This document shows positions 1 through 8,230 of a stretch of DNA of 64,000 nucleotides, in pieces. Positions within the stretch are counted from its first letter, which is position 1; the number at the start of each line of letters is the position of its first letter. The translations under genes and the position numbers were made by a program. The DNA is from Myxococcales bacterium (GTDB lineage: Bacteria > Myxococcota_A > Polyangia > Polyangiales > GCA-016699535), in assembly GCA_020633325.1 (NCBI GenBank), contig JACKDX010000001.1, positions 1,550,001 through 1,614,000 of the forward strand. Direction: 5' to 3'. A model generated the notes under the pieces. It made no database searches, was not told the DNA's origin, and worked only from the letters and a program-made list of their open reading frames with translations.

Positions 1-1
1 T

Positions 2-730
2 GCACCGAGGGAGTTCGGCATTATTTATGAGGACCAGGAGCTGTTGATCGTGGACAAGCCCGCGGGCCTGCCCGTTCATCCGAGCGCCACGTATCACCGC
101 AACACATTGACCTGGTTGCTGAAGGAACAGTTTCCGGAGAATCCTCCCCGGATCGTGCATCGCTTGGACAAGGAAACCAGTGGCGTGTTGGTGTGCGCGC
201 GCAGTCTCGCGTCCGAGCGGGCGCTTAAGCAGTGTTTCGAACGCCGCACGATGCAAAAGGAGTATCTGGCGATTGTGCACGGGACCGTGAAACCCGACGA
301 GGGCCGTATCGAGTTACCAATGATTGCGGCGCCTGAACAATTCCATATGTTGATGCGCGTTTGTGATAAAGGTACGGGGCTTATGGCGTTAACGGACTTC
401 AAGGTGCAAGCACGGGGATCTCGGTATTCGATGTTACGGCTTTTCCCGCAAACCGGACGTCAGCATCAGCTGCGGGTGCATCTTGCGGCGCTTGGCCATC
501 CGATCGTGGGGGATAAGCTTTATGGGCGGGATGGAATGGCGCCGTTCTGGGAGTTTGTACGCCACGGGATGAGCGTGGAGCTTGCGAAATCGTTGGGGCA
601 TTGGCGACATGCGCTTCATGCGTGTACGCTGCGTATGCCGCGTTTGGGGACGCAGGCCATGATGACGTGGGAGGCTCCATTTCCAGAAGACTTAAATCGC
701 GTATGGGAGGAGCAGTGGTGTCAGCCGTAG
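2..730 (+). CDS. RluA-family pseudouridine synthase (5' end outside window)
   Basis: Converts uridines in rRNA or tRNA to pseudouridine in the cytoplasm. The reading frame is open at the window edge, so the start codon lies upstream and 242 residues are visible. The catalytic motif HRLDKETSG begins at visible residue 53, with its Asp at residue 56. The later GRQHQLRVHL and GDKLYG motifs are also family-typical. No N-terminal S4 domain can be judged because the start is missing. The RNA target cannot be assigned from sequence alone. The 3' end overlaps the likely GTG start of the following lipoprotein gene by 13 bases, suggesting coupling. Confidence 0.9.
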   Translation, partial: APREFGIIYEDQELLIVDKPAGLPVHPSATYHRNTLTWLLKEQFPENPPRIVHRLDKETSGVLVCARSLASERALKQCFERRTMQKEYLAIVHGTVKPDEGRIELPMIAAPEQFHMLMRVCDKGTGLMALTDFKVQARGSRYSMLRLFPQTGRQHQLRVHLAALGHPIVGDKLYGRDGMAPFWEFVRHGMSVELAKSLGHWRHALHACTLRMPRLGTQAMMTWEAPFPEDLNRVWEEQWCQP

Positions 731-1257
731 CGCTACGGCATGGGTGCGCGATGGTGTTTTTGCTTATTGCCGGTTGCGGGGGACGCGCTCATACGTCGAT
801 TCCGCTCACGTCCAGCCAGATGGCGCTGTTTGATCACGGTATTGACTGGATTGCGACACCCTCGGCGCTTGAGGGGCAGTGGAAAGTCGAGTGGTACAAC
901 GAACTCGAGCAACGAATCAGGTATGCAGACGTAGTGGCGGTGTGCGTGGTTCGGACACTTAGAACGGACGCGGATCACGAACAGGACACCGCCTACAGGA
1001 TGACAGTGGAGTTAGGGAATGTGTTAAAAGGTGATGCCGGATCCGGCGAAGTGGAACTCACGGTAAGCAAGCAAGACGCCGGATTCGCGGTCGTAGAGTC
1101 GAACAGAAACCGTATTTTAGGCGGGGCGTTTGTGGTGTTTTTACGCAAGACAAGCGCTAGCACGAAGGACCACCGTGCGAGTTTTCACCTGCTCACTGCG
1201 AGTCCGGAAGTGATTGACATCGTCCAATCACGGATCGCTGCCAACGATAACACGTAA
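718..1257 (+). CDS. Predicted lipoprotein of unknown function
   Basis: A 179-residue protein with a signal peptide ending in a clear lipobox (IAGC), so it is probably lipid-anchored. I chose the GTG at 718 because a GGAGGA-type ribosome binding site lies about 7 bases upstream; an in-frame ATG at 703 and further upstream codons run inside the pseudouridine synthase gene and would put extra residues before the signal peptide. The mature part is mostly beta-strand-like, with a VLKGD segment followed by a GGAFVVFL stretch, somewhat like NTR/OB-type secreted domains, but I do not recognise the family. No function is claimed. It is convergent with the kinase gene that follows, with only 7 bases between stop codons. 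Confidence 0.7.
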   Translation: MSAVALRHGCAMVFLLIAGCGGRAHTSIPLTSSQMALFDHGIDWIATPSALEGQWKVEWYNELEQRIRYADVVAVCVVRTLRTDADHEQDTAYRMTVELGNVLKGDAGSGEVELTVSKQDAGFAVVESNRNRILGGAFVVFLRKTSASTKDHRASFHLLTASPEVIDIVQSRIAANDNT

Positions 1258-1264
1258 CCGTTGC

Positions 1265-2542
1265 CTATGTTTTTTTGTGTATCGATCTGCTGTCTTCCGA
1301 TACCTGCGTGGGCTCGGCGGAGAGCTCGTGTTCCAAGGTGGTCTCCAGGGTGTCATCCTGAGAGCCCACATGGTCTGCTGACGTGATGTCCCTTTCTAGA
1401 GATAGAGGCTCCTGCACATTGACCATTAGCGTGCGCATTTCGTGTAGCGCCCGGCCGCTGGGGCGCTTTTCGCTATCATCATGACTGCGAGTGGGGCTGG
1501 GATTAAAGCTCGAATACGGGGCATCCGGACCAAGTACTTCAGCGATGAGATTAATCCCGAAATCACTGCTTAGCGCATCCCCGATGGCATATTCCTCCAT
1601 GGCTCGGAGCTCACTTTCTATTTCCGGAGCCCAGATTTTTCGCTGGGATTCAGCCAGTTTGGTGCGGGTATAGTGCGGATTAATGGTCCGGATGAACTCT
1701 AGCAACGCATCGCGAAACTCAATGGAGGTTTGGTAACGGCCGGAACGAGAGCGCGCCATGGCACGCTCAATAATGCGGGCAAGCTGATCGGGAACGCGCG
1801 GATTTACGTCTTGACATGCAGGTGGCGCGGCCTCTCTCACCGCGAAGATAAGATCCATCTCGTTGTCCGCGTGAAACGCAGGCTGGCCGGTAGCAAGTTC
1901 GTAGACGACGCTACCGGCGCTGAAGATATCGCTGCGCAAGTCTAAGGTACGGCCGTAGGTCTGCTCGGGCGACATGTAACGAATTTTCCCCTTGATGATG
2001 CCCGTTTTTGTACGAATGCGGCTGTGTCTTGCCTTGGCGATACCGAAGTCGCATATTTTTATGCGCCCGTCGTAAGACACCAATACATTGGAAGGGCTAA
2101 AGTCTCTGTGGACAATCGCGAGAACCTCGCCTCTGCGATCGCGTGCGCAATGCGCGTGATGCAAACCATCAAGTGCACGCGCGATGATGTAAGCAGCATT
2201 GTCGAGTTCCATTAGCATTCCGCGCGATTGAAGACGGTCGATGATGGACCGAAGATCCTTTCCGTCGACATATTCCATGGCGATCAACAGAGACCTCTCC
2301 ACTTCGGCCAGCTCATAGACCTCGGCGATATTGGGATGGCGCAAATGGCTGACGAGCTTGAATTCGTCAGTCAGCATGTCCAAAAACTGCGGCTCCTCTA
2401 AGTAATAGGGGAGAACCTTCTTGATGGCGATATCCTTCCTAAACCCCTCTTCATAGGTGAATCCCCTAAAGATTTCCGCCATCCCGCCGAATGCGATACG
2501 AGTCATGATCTGGTAGCGACCGAGTTGTTTGGTGCGACGCAT
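1265..2542 (-). CDS. Cytosolic Hanks-type Ser/Thr protein kinase (HRDFS type)
   Basis: A 425-residue protein kinase that should phosphorylate Ser/Thr on unknown targets. The kinase domain covers about residues 8-290: glycine loop near 19-25, ATP lysine K41 (IAIKK), catalytic HRD at 145-147, DFG at 165-167 and MSPEQ near 190. The catalytic loop reads HRDFSPSN, so the usual Lys of HRDLKPxN is Ser; this variant is common among myxobacterial kinases. No transmembrane segment is visible, and the C-terminal 100 or so residues are acidic and low in complexity. I prefer the ATG at 2542; an in-frame TTG at 2551 would add three residues. A TATAAT box sits 8 bases before this ATG. It is divergent from the DsbD-N-like gene. 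Confidence 0.88.
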   Translation of the reverse strand: MRRTKQLGRYQIMTRIAFGGMAEIFRGFTYEEGFRKDIAIKKVLPYYLEEPQFLDMLTDEFKLVSHLRHPNIAEVYELAEVERSLLIAMEYVDGKDLRSIIDRLQSRGMLMELDNAAYIIARALDGLHHAHCARDRRGEVLAIVHRDFSPSNVLVSYDGRIKICDFGIAKARHSRIRTKTGIIKGKIRYMSPEQTYGRTLDLRSDIFSAGSVVYELATGQPAFHADNEMDLIFAVREAAPPACQDVNPRVPDQLARIIERAMARSRSGRYQTSIEFRDALLEFIRTINPHYTRTKLAESQRKIWAPEIESELRAMEEYAIGDALSSDFGINLIAEVLGPDAPYSSFNPSPTRSHDDSEKRPSGRALHEMRTLMVNVQEPLSLERDITSADHVGSQDDTLETTLEHELSAEPTQVSEDSRSIHKKT

Positions 2543-2550
2543 GACTTTCA

Positions 2551-2556
2551 ATTATA
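2551..2556 (-). promoter_or_regulatory. -10-like box for the kinase gene, possibly leaderless
   Basis: On the minus strand the bases read TATAAT, a perfect -10 hexamer, eight bases before the ATG at 2542. That would place transcription start within about two bases of the start codon. There is no convincing Shine-Dalgarno sequence between them and no strong -35 at 17 bases. See the finding on leaderless-type starts. Confidence 0.45.
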
Positions 2557-2593
2557 ATAACGGCAAACGGGGACAGGGTATAGCGTAAGGGAA

Positions 2594-3076
2594 ATGCAAG
2601 CGTCTACATTCAAACGAATCTTATTGCTGGGATTTTATTTCGGTGTGGGTCTGTGTGCGACGTGCGAGCGCTCTAATTCGGGCGAGGGTGCATCGGCGCC
2701 TTTGGTGGCTTCGGCCAAACCCAATGCTGAAAAGGCGTTTGAGCTGCACGCTAAAACCGAAGAGCGATATGCGCCCAACACCTGGCAAGTCTTCAATGTC
2801 ACCGTGGACGTTAAAGGATCTTGGCATCTGAACCGTGACTTTCCCACAGAGCTAAACTTCGTTGACTTACCGACCGCAGTAAAGTTGCGCAAGCCAACGC
2901 TGAGCGGCAAGGATGCCGTGACGTTCACCGAGCCGCAGTTGCGCTTTGAGGTGCCCTTCATGGCTTCCCCCGGGAAGCACGCCGTCAAAGCCGAGTTGGC
3001 TTTTGCGGTGTGCACTGCGCAATCCTGCGTTCCTGAGCACCGCACTGTCGAGTTGTCCCTCAATGTGACAGACTAA
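2594..3076 (+). CDS. Exported DsbD N-terminal-domain-like protein
   Basis: A 160-residue protein with an N-terminal hydrophobic signal. The C-terminal part resembles the periplasmic N-terminal (alpha) domain of DsbD: the segment with AVCTAQSCVPEHRTVEL matches the two-cysteine strand pair that carries the redox-active disulfide in that family. By analogy it may take part in thiol-disulfide exchange in the periplasm, but no membrane DsbD-beta or thioredoxin-like gamma part is fused or adjacent, so the electron donor is unknown. The cysteines near residues 21-24 form only a poor lipobox, so lipidation is uncertain. PrkA starts 4 bases after the stop, implying co-transcription. The ATG is preceded by an AAGGGA-type binding site at close spacing. 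Confidence 0.6.
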   Translation: MQASTFKRILLLGFYFGVGLCATCERSNSGEGASAPLVASAKPNAEKAFELHAKTEERYAPNTWQVFNVTVDVKGSWHLNRDFPTELNFVDLPTAVKLRKPTLSGKDAVTFTEPQLRFEVPFMASPGKHAVKAELAFAVCTAQSCVPEHRTVELSLNVTD

Positions 3077-3080
3077 TCTG

Positions 3081-5294
3081 ATGCGTGAGCGCATCGAACA
3101 GATCGCGAGCTCGATCAAGCGCCAGTTTGATGCGGAGCGCCCCGTGCTTTCTTTCGAGGAGTATCTAGAGCTCTTTAAGGAAAATCCGTGGCGGCACACT
3201 CGCGATGCTGCGCGCTACCTTCGCGATTGCTTTGATCATGCAGGCAGCTACGCAGTCAAGAGGCCGTGGGGCGAGAGTCGAAGATTTCGGCTGTTTGATC
3301 GGACCGACGGACTCGAGCATGATGCGATTCATCACGACCTGTGTCTAATCGGGCATGAGCAGGTGCAGGATGCGTTCTATCGGGCGTTGTCTAACTTCGT
3401 TCGCGAGGGCCGTCCCAATCGCCTTATCTTGCTGCATGGCCCAAACGGAAGCGCCAAAAGTACTTTTGCGAGCTGCGTATTGCGCGCGCTTGAGCGCTAC
3501 TCCCATTCGGACGAGGGGCCTCTCTACACGTTTTCATGGGTGTTTCCAGGTGGCCAAGATGGTAAAACTATTGGGTTTTCTGCAAAAAAGCTCGCCCATG
3601 GCGGCGATAGCTTCGCCCATCTCGATGAAGACCAAATCGAGGTGAAAATGCGCAGTGAATTGCGTGAATCCCCCCTGCTGTTGTTGCCCAAAGCTGAACG
3701 ACAGCGATTGCTGATAGAGTTTTACGACAAAGAGGGCATTGGGGAGGCGCCGCCCGAGGGTTTGTTTGACGGCGAACTAAGCCACAAGAACCGCCAAATT
3801 TTTCAGGCTCTTCTGACCGCATATCATGGCGACCTCAAGCGGGTGCTGGCTCATGCGCGCATCGAGCGCTTTCATATTTCACGCCGATATCGCGTCGGAG
3901 CGGTAACGGTCGGTCCGCAAATGTCAGTGGATGCACATGAGCGGCAAATCTCCCAGGACATGTCGCTTAATTCGCTGCCGGCATCATTGAGCGCCTTGAC
4001 GCTCTATGAGGCGTTTGGGGATCTCGTCGACGCATCGGGCGGCATACTCGAATACAGCGACTTGCTCAAGCGACCCCTTGAAGCTTGGAAGTATTTACTC
4101 TTGGCCATTGAAGACGGCCAAGTTCCGCTCGCCATGTCGAATTTGTCTCTCAACAGCGTTTTTATTGCCAGCTCGAACGAGCTTCATCTGGCAGCGTTTA
4201 GAGAGCACCACGAATACAACTCATTTCGTGCGCGCATCAATCCGATTCGCATGCCCTATCTGCTGGATTACGTCCAGGAGCAGGAGATCTATGACACGCA
4301 AATCGTGCCCCACCTCAGCTGTCCTCCTGCACCTCATGCGACCATGGTGGCGGCGCTATGGGCGGTTTTGACGCGCTTGCGTCATGCGCAACGAGACAGC
4401 TTTGAAAATCCGGCACTGGGGCAGCTGGCGGCAGAACTCACGCCGCTAGAAAAAGCCGATTTGTACGCCGAGGGGCGGGTGCCGGAACGGCTATCGCGGG
4501 AAGATGCAGCGCTTTTGCGTGCGGGTATCGGGACATTGTGGAAGGAGGCGGATGCTCACGCGCACTACGAAGGACTCACGGGCGCCTCTCCTCGCGAACT
4601 ACGGACGCTGCTCTTGGATGCCGCGCAACGTCCCGGCTCGGACCATTTGTCTCCTGTCGCGGTGCTCGAACAAATCGAAGCTCTCTGTATTCGGAGTGAT
4701 TATCCGTTTTTGAAAGAGACGGCGGAAGCGGCTTATCACGACCATCGCGGGTTTATCGCAACGGTGCGCCAACGGTGGCTCGAGAAGGTGGACGATGAGC
4801 TTCGCATGTGCACGGGGTTGGTGAGACAGCAGCAGCATGTGGAGGTGTTCGATCGCTATGTGACCCACGTGTCGAATTGGTTGAAGAATGAGAAAGTTTA
4901 CAGTCGTGCCACGGGCAGATACGACCTTCCCGATGAGGAATTCATGAAAGGAATAGAGGCAACTCTTGGAATCGACACCGATTCCCGAGGTTTTCGCCGT
5001 AGCCTGATCAGTAAAATCGGGGCACATGCGCTTGATAATCCCGGCAAACCTGTCGATTACGAGGCCGTGTTCCCGCAACCCATTCAGCGGCTACGACAAG
5101 CCTATTATCAGGAGCGGCAGGGGCAAATACGCCAAATTGCAGAGGATATGTTGGCGCTGGTCTCTTTCGAGGGAGCCACGCTCGAAGGGACGCGCGAACC
5201 GCAGGCGCGGAAGACACTTGCCGCGATGAAAACCGCATGCGGCTATTCTGATGCATCTCTGCGCGTAGCCTTGAGCGAGTTGGTCAAGCTCTAA
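3081..5294 (+). CDS. prkA: PrkA-family serine protein kinase, AAA-type
   Basis: A 737-residue PrkA-like protein: an N-terminal AAA-like region with Walker A GPNGSAKST at about residues 120-128, followed by the C-terminal kinase-like region. The PrkA family acts in stress and nutrient signalling, and phosphorylation or AAA protease activity has been reported for members. It is longer than the roughly 640 residues usual for E. coli YeaG or B. subtilis PrkA; the extra length seems to be in the central region. The common partner genes (DUF444/YeaH and SpoVR) are not nearby. It starts 4 bases after the DsbD-N-like gene. Family assignment is secure; the substrate is unknown. Confidence 0.88.
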   Translation: MRERIEQIASSIKRQFDAERPVLSFEEYLELFKENPWRHTRDAARYLRDCFDHAGSYAVKRPWGESRRFRLFDRTDGLEHDAIHHDLCLIGHEQVQDAFYRALSNFVREGRPNRLILLHGPNGSAKSTFASCVLRALERYSHSDEGPLYTFSWVFPGGQDGKTIGFSAKKLAHGGDSFAHLDEDQIEVKMRSELRESPLLLLPKAERQRLLIEFYDKEGIGEAPPEGLFDGELSHKNRQIFQALLTAYHGDLKRVLAHARIERFHISRRYRVGAVTVGPQMSVDAHERQISQDMSLNSLPASLSALTLYEAFGDLVDASGGILEYSDLLKRPLEAWKYLLLAIEDGQVPLAMSNLSLNSVFIASSNELHLAAFREHHEYNSFRARINPIRMPYLLDYVQEQEIYDTQIVPHLSCPPAPHATMVAALWAVLTRLRHAQRDSFENPALGQLAAELTPLEKADLYAEGRVPERLSREDAALLRAGIGTLWKEADAHAHYEGLTGASPRELRTLLLDAAQRPGSDHLSPVAVLEQIEALCIRSDYPFLKETAEAAYHDHRGFIATVRQRWLEKVDDELRMCTGLVRQQQHVEVFDRYVTHVSNWLKNEKVYSRATGRYDLPDEEFMKGIEATLGIDTDSRGFRRSLISKIGAHALDNPGKPVDYEAVFPQPIQRLRQAYYQERQGQIRQIAEDMLALVSFEGATLEGTREPQARKTLAAMKTACGYSDASLRVALSELVKL

Positions 5295-5308
5295 ATATGT
5301 AGTACTAT
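5280..5308 (+). promoter_or_regulatory. Candidate promoter for pdxJ with transcription start at the ATG
   Basis: TTGGTC at 5280-5285, a 17-base spacer, and TACTAT at 5303-5308. The ATG of pdxJ follows after six bases, so predicted transcription start coincides with the first base of the start codon. No Shine-Dalgarno sequence is present between the box and the ATG. The -35 overlaps the end of prkA. Computational inspection only. Confidence 0.4.
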
Positions 5309-5314
5309 GTCCCA

Positions 5315-6076
5315 ATGTCCGTCCGACTGCAGGTCAACGTGGATCACGTTGCGACGTTGCGTCAGGCACGAGGGGCATCATATCCGGATCCCATTCGCGT
5401 CGCTGAGTTGAGCGAACTCGCGGGCGTGGATGGCATCACGGTCCATCTGCGAGAGGACCGTCGGCACATTCAGGACGAAGACGTCCTTCGTCTGCGCAAA
5501 GTCGTCAGAAAGTTGAACCTTGAGATGGCTGCGACGCCGGCGATGCTGACATTCGCGCAACGTGCTCGCCCCAACACTGTGACCTTGGTGCCCGAGCGTC
5601 GTGAAGAAAAAACCACCGAAGGGGGACTCGATGTGGCTGGACATCGCGTGGTCATTGCTGAAATCTGCGCGGAGTTGAGCAAAACCGCTATTGCCCCCTA
5701 TGTTTTTATTGATCCCGACGCGATCCAAGTGCAAGGCGCTCTAGACATCGGCTGCGCCGGGGTTGAATTTCACACCGGCGATTTTGCCAATGCCTCAGGA
5801 GAATCACAGGTGCGCGAGCAGCTCGCCCGACTACAGAGCGCAGCCCGCAAGCTCACGGACCAGTCTCCAGCGCTTGTCGTGGCTGCGGGGCACGGTCTTA
5901 CGCTGGGGAATGTAGAATTGTTGGTGCGAGAGGTGCCTCAGCTTGGAGAGCTCAATATTGGTCACGCAATGATCGGGGATGCGATTATTCTGGGCATTCA
6001 ACAAGCCGTGTGCGCTTTTCGTCGCGCTATTCAAAATGGCCAACGTGGGCGACGCATGCCAGAGGACCGTTCCTAG
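5315..6076 (+). CDS. pdxJ: Pyridoxine 5'-phosphate synthase PdxJ
   Basis: Catalyses the last ring-closing step of the DXP-dependent vitamin B6 pathway, condensing 1-deoxy-D-xylulose 5-phosphate with 3-amino-2-oxopropyl phosphate. The 253-residue length fits the family. Diagnostic segments are LQVNVDHVATLRQAR at the N terminus, the ITVHLREDRRHIQDEDV active-site stretch, the glutamate-containing VTLVPERREE, and GHGLTLGNVELL near the C terminus. It lies 20 bases after prkA and 21 bases before nnr; pdxJ next to an NAD(P)HX repair gene is a plausible metabolite/cofactor operon. The ATG has no clear ribosome binding site but has a promoter-like pair right upstream. Confidence 0.97.
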   Translation: MSVRLQVNVDHVATLRQARGASYPDPIRVAELSELAGVDGITVHLREDRRHIQDEDVLRLRKVVRKLNLEMAATPAMLTFAQRARPNTVTLVPERREEKTTEGGLDVAGHRVVIAEICAELSKTAIAPYVFIDPDAIQVQGALDIGCAGVEFHTGDFANASGESQVREQLARLQSAARKLTDQSPALVVAAGHGLTLGNVELLVREVPQLGELNIGHAMIGDAIILGIQQAVCAFRRAIQNGQRGRRMPEDRS

Positions 6077-6097
6077 CGCGCCTGGGGCGGGGTACCT

Positions 6098-7609
6098 ATG
6101 ATTCCACTCCTCAGCAGGGAACAGGCGCGAGGTTTGGACGAGCATGCCGTTCAGGAACTCGGCATTTCAACGCTGGTGCTGATGGAGAATGCGGGTTCGC
6201 AAGCAACTCGACTGATCGTGCAGAATTTTTCTCCGCAGTTGTCGCGCGTGTTGGTGACGTGCGGCACCGGTCAAAACGGTGCTGACGGTTGGGTGTGCGC
6301 CCGGCATCTTCGCGCCTTGGGTCATCATCCCATGCTTTGGTGTCTCGGCGACCCGGAGACTCTGACTGGGGATGCACGTGTCAATTGTCAGGCCGCGCTC
6401 AAGCTCGGTCTAAAGGTTACGCAAGGTCTCTCGGAGCTTGAGCGACTGCTCGGAGAAGCGACCTTGGTGGTGGATGCGCTCTTTGGTACCGGATTATCGC
6501 GCCCCATAACGGGCGATGCACAGCGTGCGATACGTGCCATCAATGAACACGCTCTAAGTACTGTGGCGCTCGATGTGCCGAGCGGCATTCACGCCGATAC
6601 CGGCCAGATATGCGGCGAAGCAATCTGTGCGACGATGACCGTGACATTTGGCGGGCACAAGCGGGGCCTCTGTCAGCATCCGGGCAGGGCACAAGCGGGC
6701 AAGGTGCACTCTGTTTCGTTGGGTGTACCTGTGACAGAGGGCAGCGCCATGCTCATGGAGGAACGAGACTTGGGCCGGTGGCTCATCGAACGCGCATCAG
6801 ACACCCATAAGGGGCGAGAGGGCCACGTGTGGGTGGTGGGCGGAAGCGCGGGCAAATCCGGAGCTGCGTTGCTTGCTGGGGCCGGAGCGATGCGCTCGGG
6901 CGCGGGAAGCGTAACCATCGCCAGCGGGTCCGAAGCGGGAGCAGCGATCGATGCGGGGGTGTTAGAATGCATGACGTTTCGTATGTCCGATGATGCCCAC
7001 GTCGCCGTCCGGCAGATCATGAGGGCTAGGGGCGGCATGCACGCGGCGGTGTTGGGTCCAGGCTTTGGCCTTGAGCGCGAACCGCAGGCTATCTTGCACG
7101 CCCTTGCCCTCAAGCTTCCGGTACCGGCAGTGCTCGATGCAGACGCACTCTGGGCTTGGGGTGAGGAAGGGTTAGATACGCTGCGCGAGGCAGTGGCCCC
7201 ACGGGTGCTCACGCCCCATCCCGGCGAAGCTGCCCGATTGCTCGTTTGCACCGTCGAGGAAGTGCAGGCGGACCGTTACGGCGCCGCGCTTGAGCTCGCC
7301 AAACAATCGCGTCAAGTGGTGATCCTCAAAGGCGCAGGGAGTATTGTTGCCGCTCCCGATGGGCGTATGCGTATCTGTTCCCGCGGATCGCCGGCAATGG
7401 CCACCGCCGGCAGCGGCGACGTGTTGGCGGGCATGGTCGCTGCGCAAGTCCGCGCGCTCAAAGACGTGTTCGATGCCGCTAGTGCAGGGACATTGTTGCA
7501 TGCTCTCAGTGCCGAAAGTGCCGCCTATGGGGATAGGGGACTGCTCGCGCATGAAATCGCGAAACAGGCACCTCATGTGATTGCGCAAGCGATGGAAAGA
7601 AGGCCCTGA
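6098..7609 (+). CDS. nnr: Bifunctional NAD(P)H-hydrate epimerase/dehydratase
   Basis: Repairs damaged NADH and NADPH hydrates: the N-terminal YjeF_N domain (about residues 1-210) epimerises R- and S-NAD(P)HX, and the C-terminal ribokinase-like domain (about 225-500) dehydrates the S form using ADP. Visible signatures include CGTGQNGADGW and VVDALFGTGLSRP in the first half, and GGSAGKSGAALLAG, LTPHPGEAARLL and AMATAGSGDVLAGM in the second. The 503-residue length is typical of the fused enzyme. It lies 21 bases after pdxJ. A tsaE (yjeE) gene, which follows nnr in many bacteria, is absent here. Confidence 0.96.
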   Translation: MIPLLSREQARGLDEHAVQELGISTLVLMENAGSQATRLIVQNFSPQLSRVLVTCGTGQNGADGWVCARHLRALGHHPMLWCLGDPETLTGDARVNCQAALKLGLKVTQGLSELERLLGEATLVVDALFGTGLSRPITGDAQRAIRAINEHALSTVALDVPSGIHADTGQICGEAICATMTVTFGGHKRGLCQHPGRAQAGKVHSVSLGVPVTEGSAMLMEERDLGRWLIERASDTHKGREGHVWVVGGSAGKSGAALLAGAGAMRSGAGSVTIASGSEAGAAIDAGVLECMTFRMSDDAHVAVRQIMRARGGMHAAVLGPGFGLEREPQAILHALALKLPVPAVLDADALWAWGEEGLDTLREAVAPRVLTPHPGEAARLLVCTVEEVQADRYGAALELAKQSRQVVILKGAGSIVAAPDGRMRICSRGSPAMATAGSGDVLAGMVAAQVRALKDVFDAASAGTLLHALSAESAAYGDRGLLAHEIAKQAPHVIAQAMERRP

Positions 7610-7657
7610 CCGCCGTTTTGTCGCCTGACCCATGTCTCTCAGTTACCATGCCTAAGA

Positions 7658-8110
7658 ATGGGAGACGTGAGACATAAGGCATTGAAGTCGTGCATGATTC
7701 TGAGCTTCGTGGCCATAGGAGGATGCCTGCGCCCATACCATACCAACACCAGTTTAGAGCCCGGCAAAGAGGAAGTGGTCTCCGTAAGCGGTGGCGAGAC
7801 GTACGAAGGCAAAGCGAGCTATTATCACGACTCACTCGCCGGCAACCATACCGCAAACGGGGAGGTCTATGACCCAGACAAACTCACCGCAGCGAGTCGC
7901 ACGCTGCCCTTTGGCAGTGAGGTCAAAGTGGTGCGAATCGACACAGGGAAGGAAGTCATAGTGCGCATCAACGATCGTGGTCCCTTTGCGGATCCCGATC
8001 GCATCATCGATTTGTCCCGCGCTGCGGCCGAGGCGCTTGATATGATGGTTGTGGGAGTGATTGACGTGCGTCTGGAAGTGGTGGAGCCGCCGCCGGGTCA
8101 GCGTCAATAG
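7658..8110 (+). CDS. rlpA: RlpA-like septal ring lipoprotein
   Basis: A 150-residue outer-membrane lipoprotein. The signal peptide ends in a good lipobox (IGGC) and the mature part is a double-psi beta-barrel with YEGKASYYHDSLAG, ANGEVYDPDKLTAASRTLPFG and VRINDRGPF, all typical of RlpA; the final segment DRIIDLSRAAAEAL is also diagnostic. Some RlpA proteins are lytic transglycosylases acting on peptidoglycan strands lacking stem peptides. There is no C-terminal SPOR domain, so septal targeting through denuded glycan is not evident. The start is an ATG at 7658 with TACCAT eight bases upstream and no clear ribosome binding site. Confidence 0.9.
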   Translation: MGDVRHKALKSCMILSFVAIGGCLRPYHTNTSLEPGKEEVVSVSGGETYEGKASYYHDSLAGNHTANGEVYDPDKLTAASRTLPFGSEVKVVRIDTGKEVIVRINDRGPFADPDRIIDLSRAAAEALDMMVVGVIDVRLEVVEPPPGQRQ

Positions 8111-8230
8111 CAGGGGACGCTTTGCGCGCGCCGCGCAGTTCAAGCGGTAGCGGGGAAGAATGCGTCGCGCCTTAGACAACGCCACAAACGTCAGCTCGAC
8201 GGACTGTGTACCCAGGCTCCCGGGCGACAC

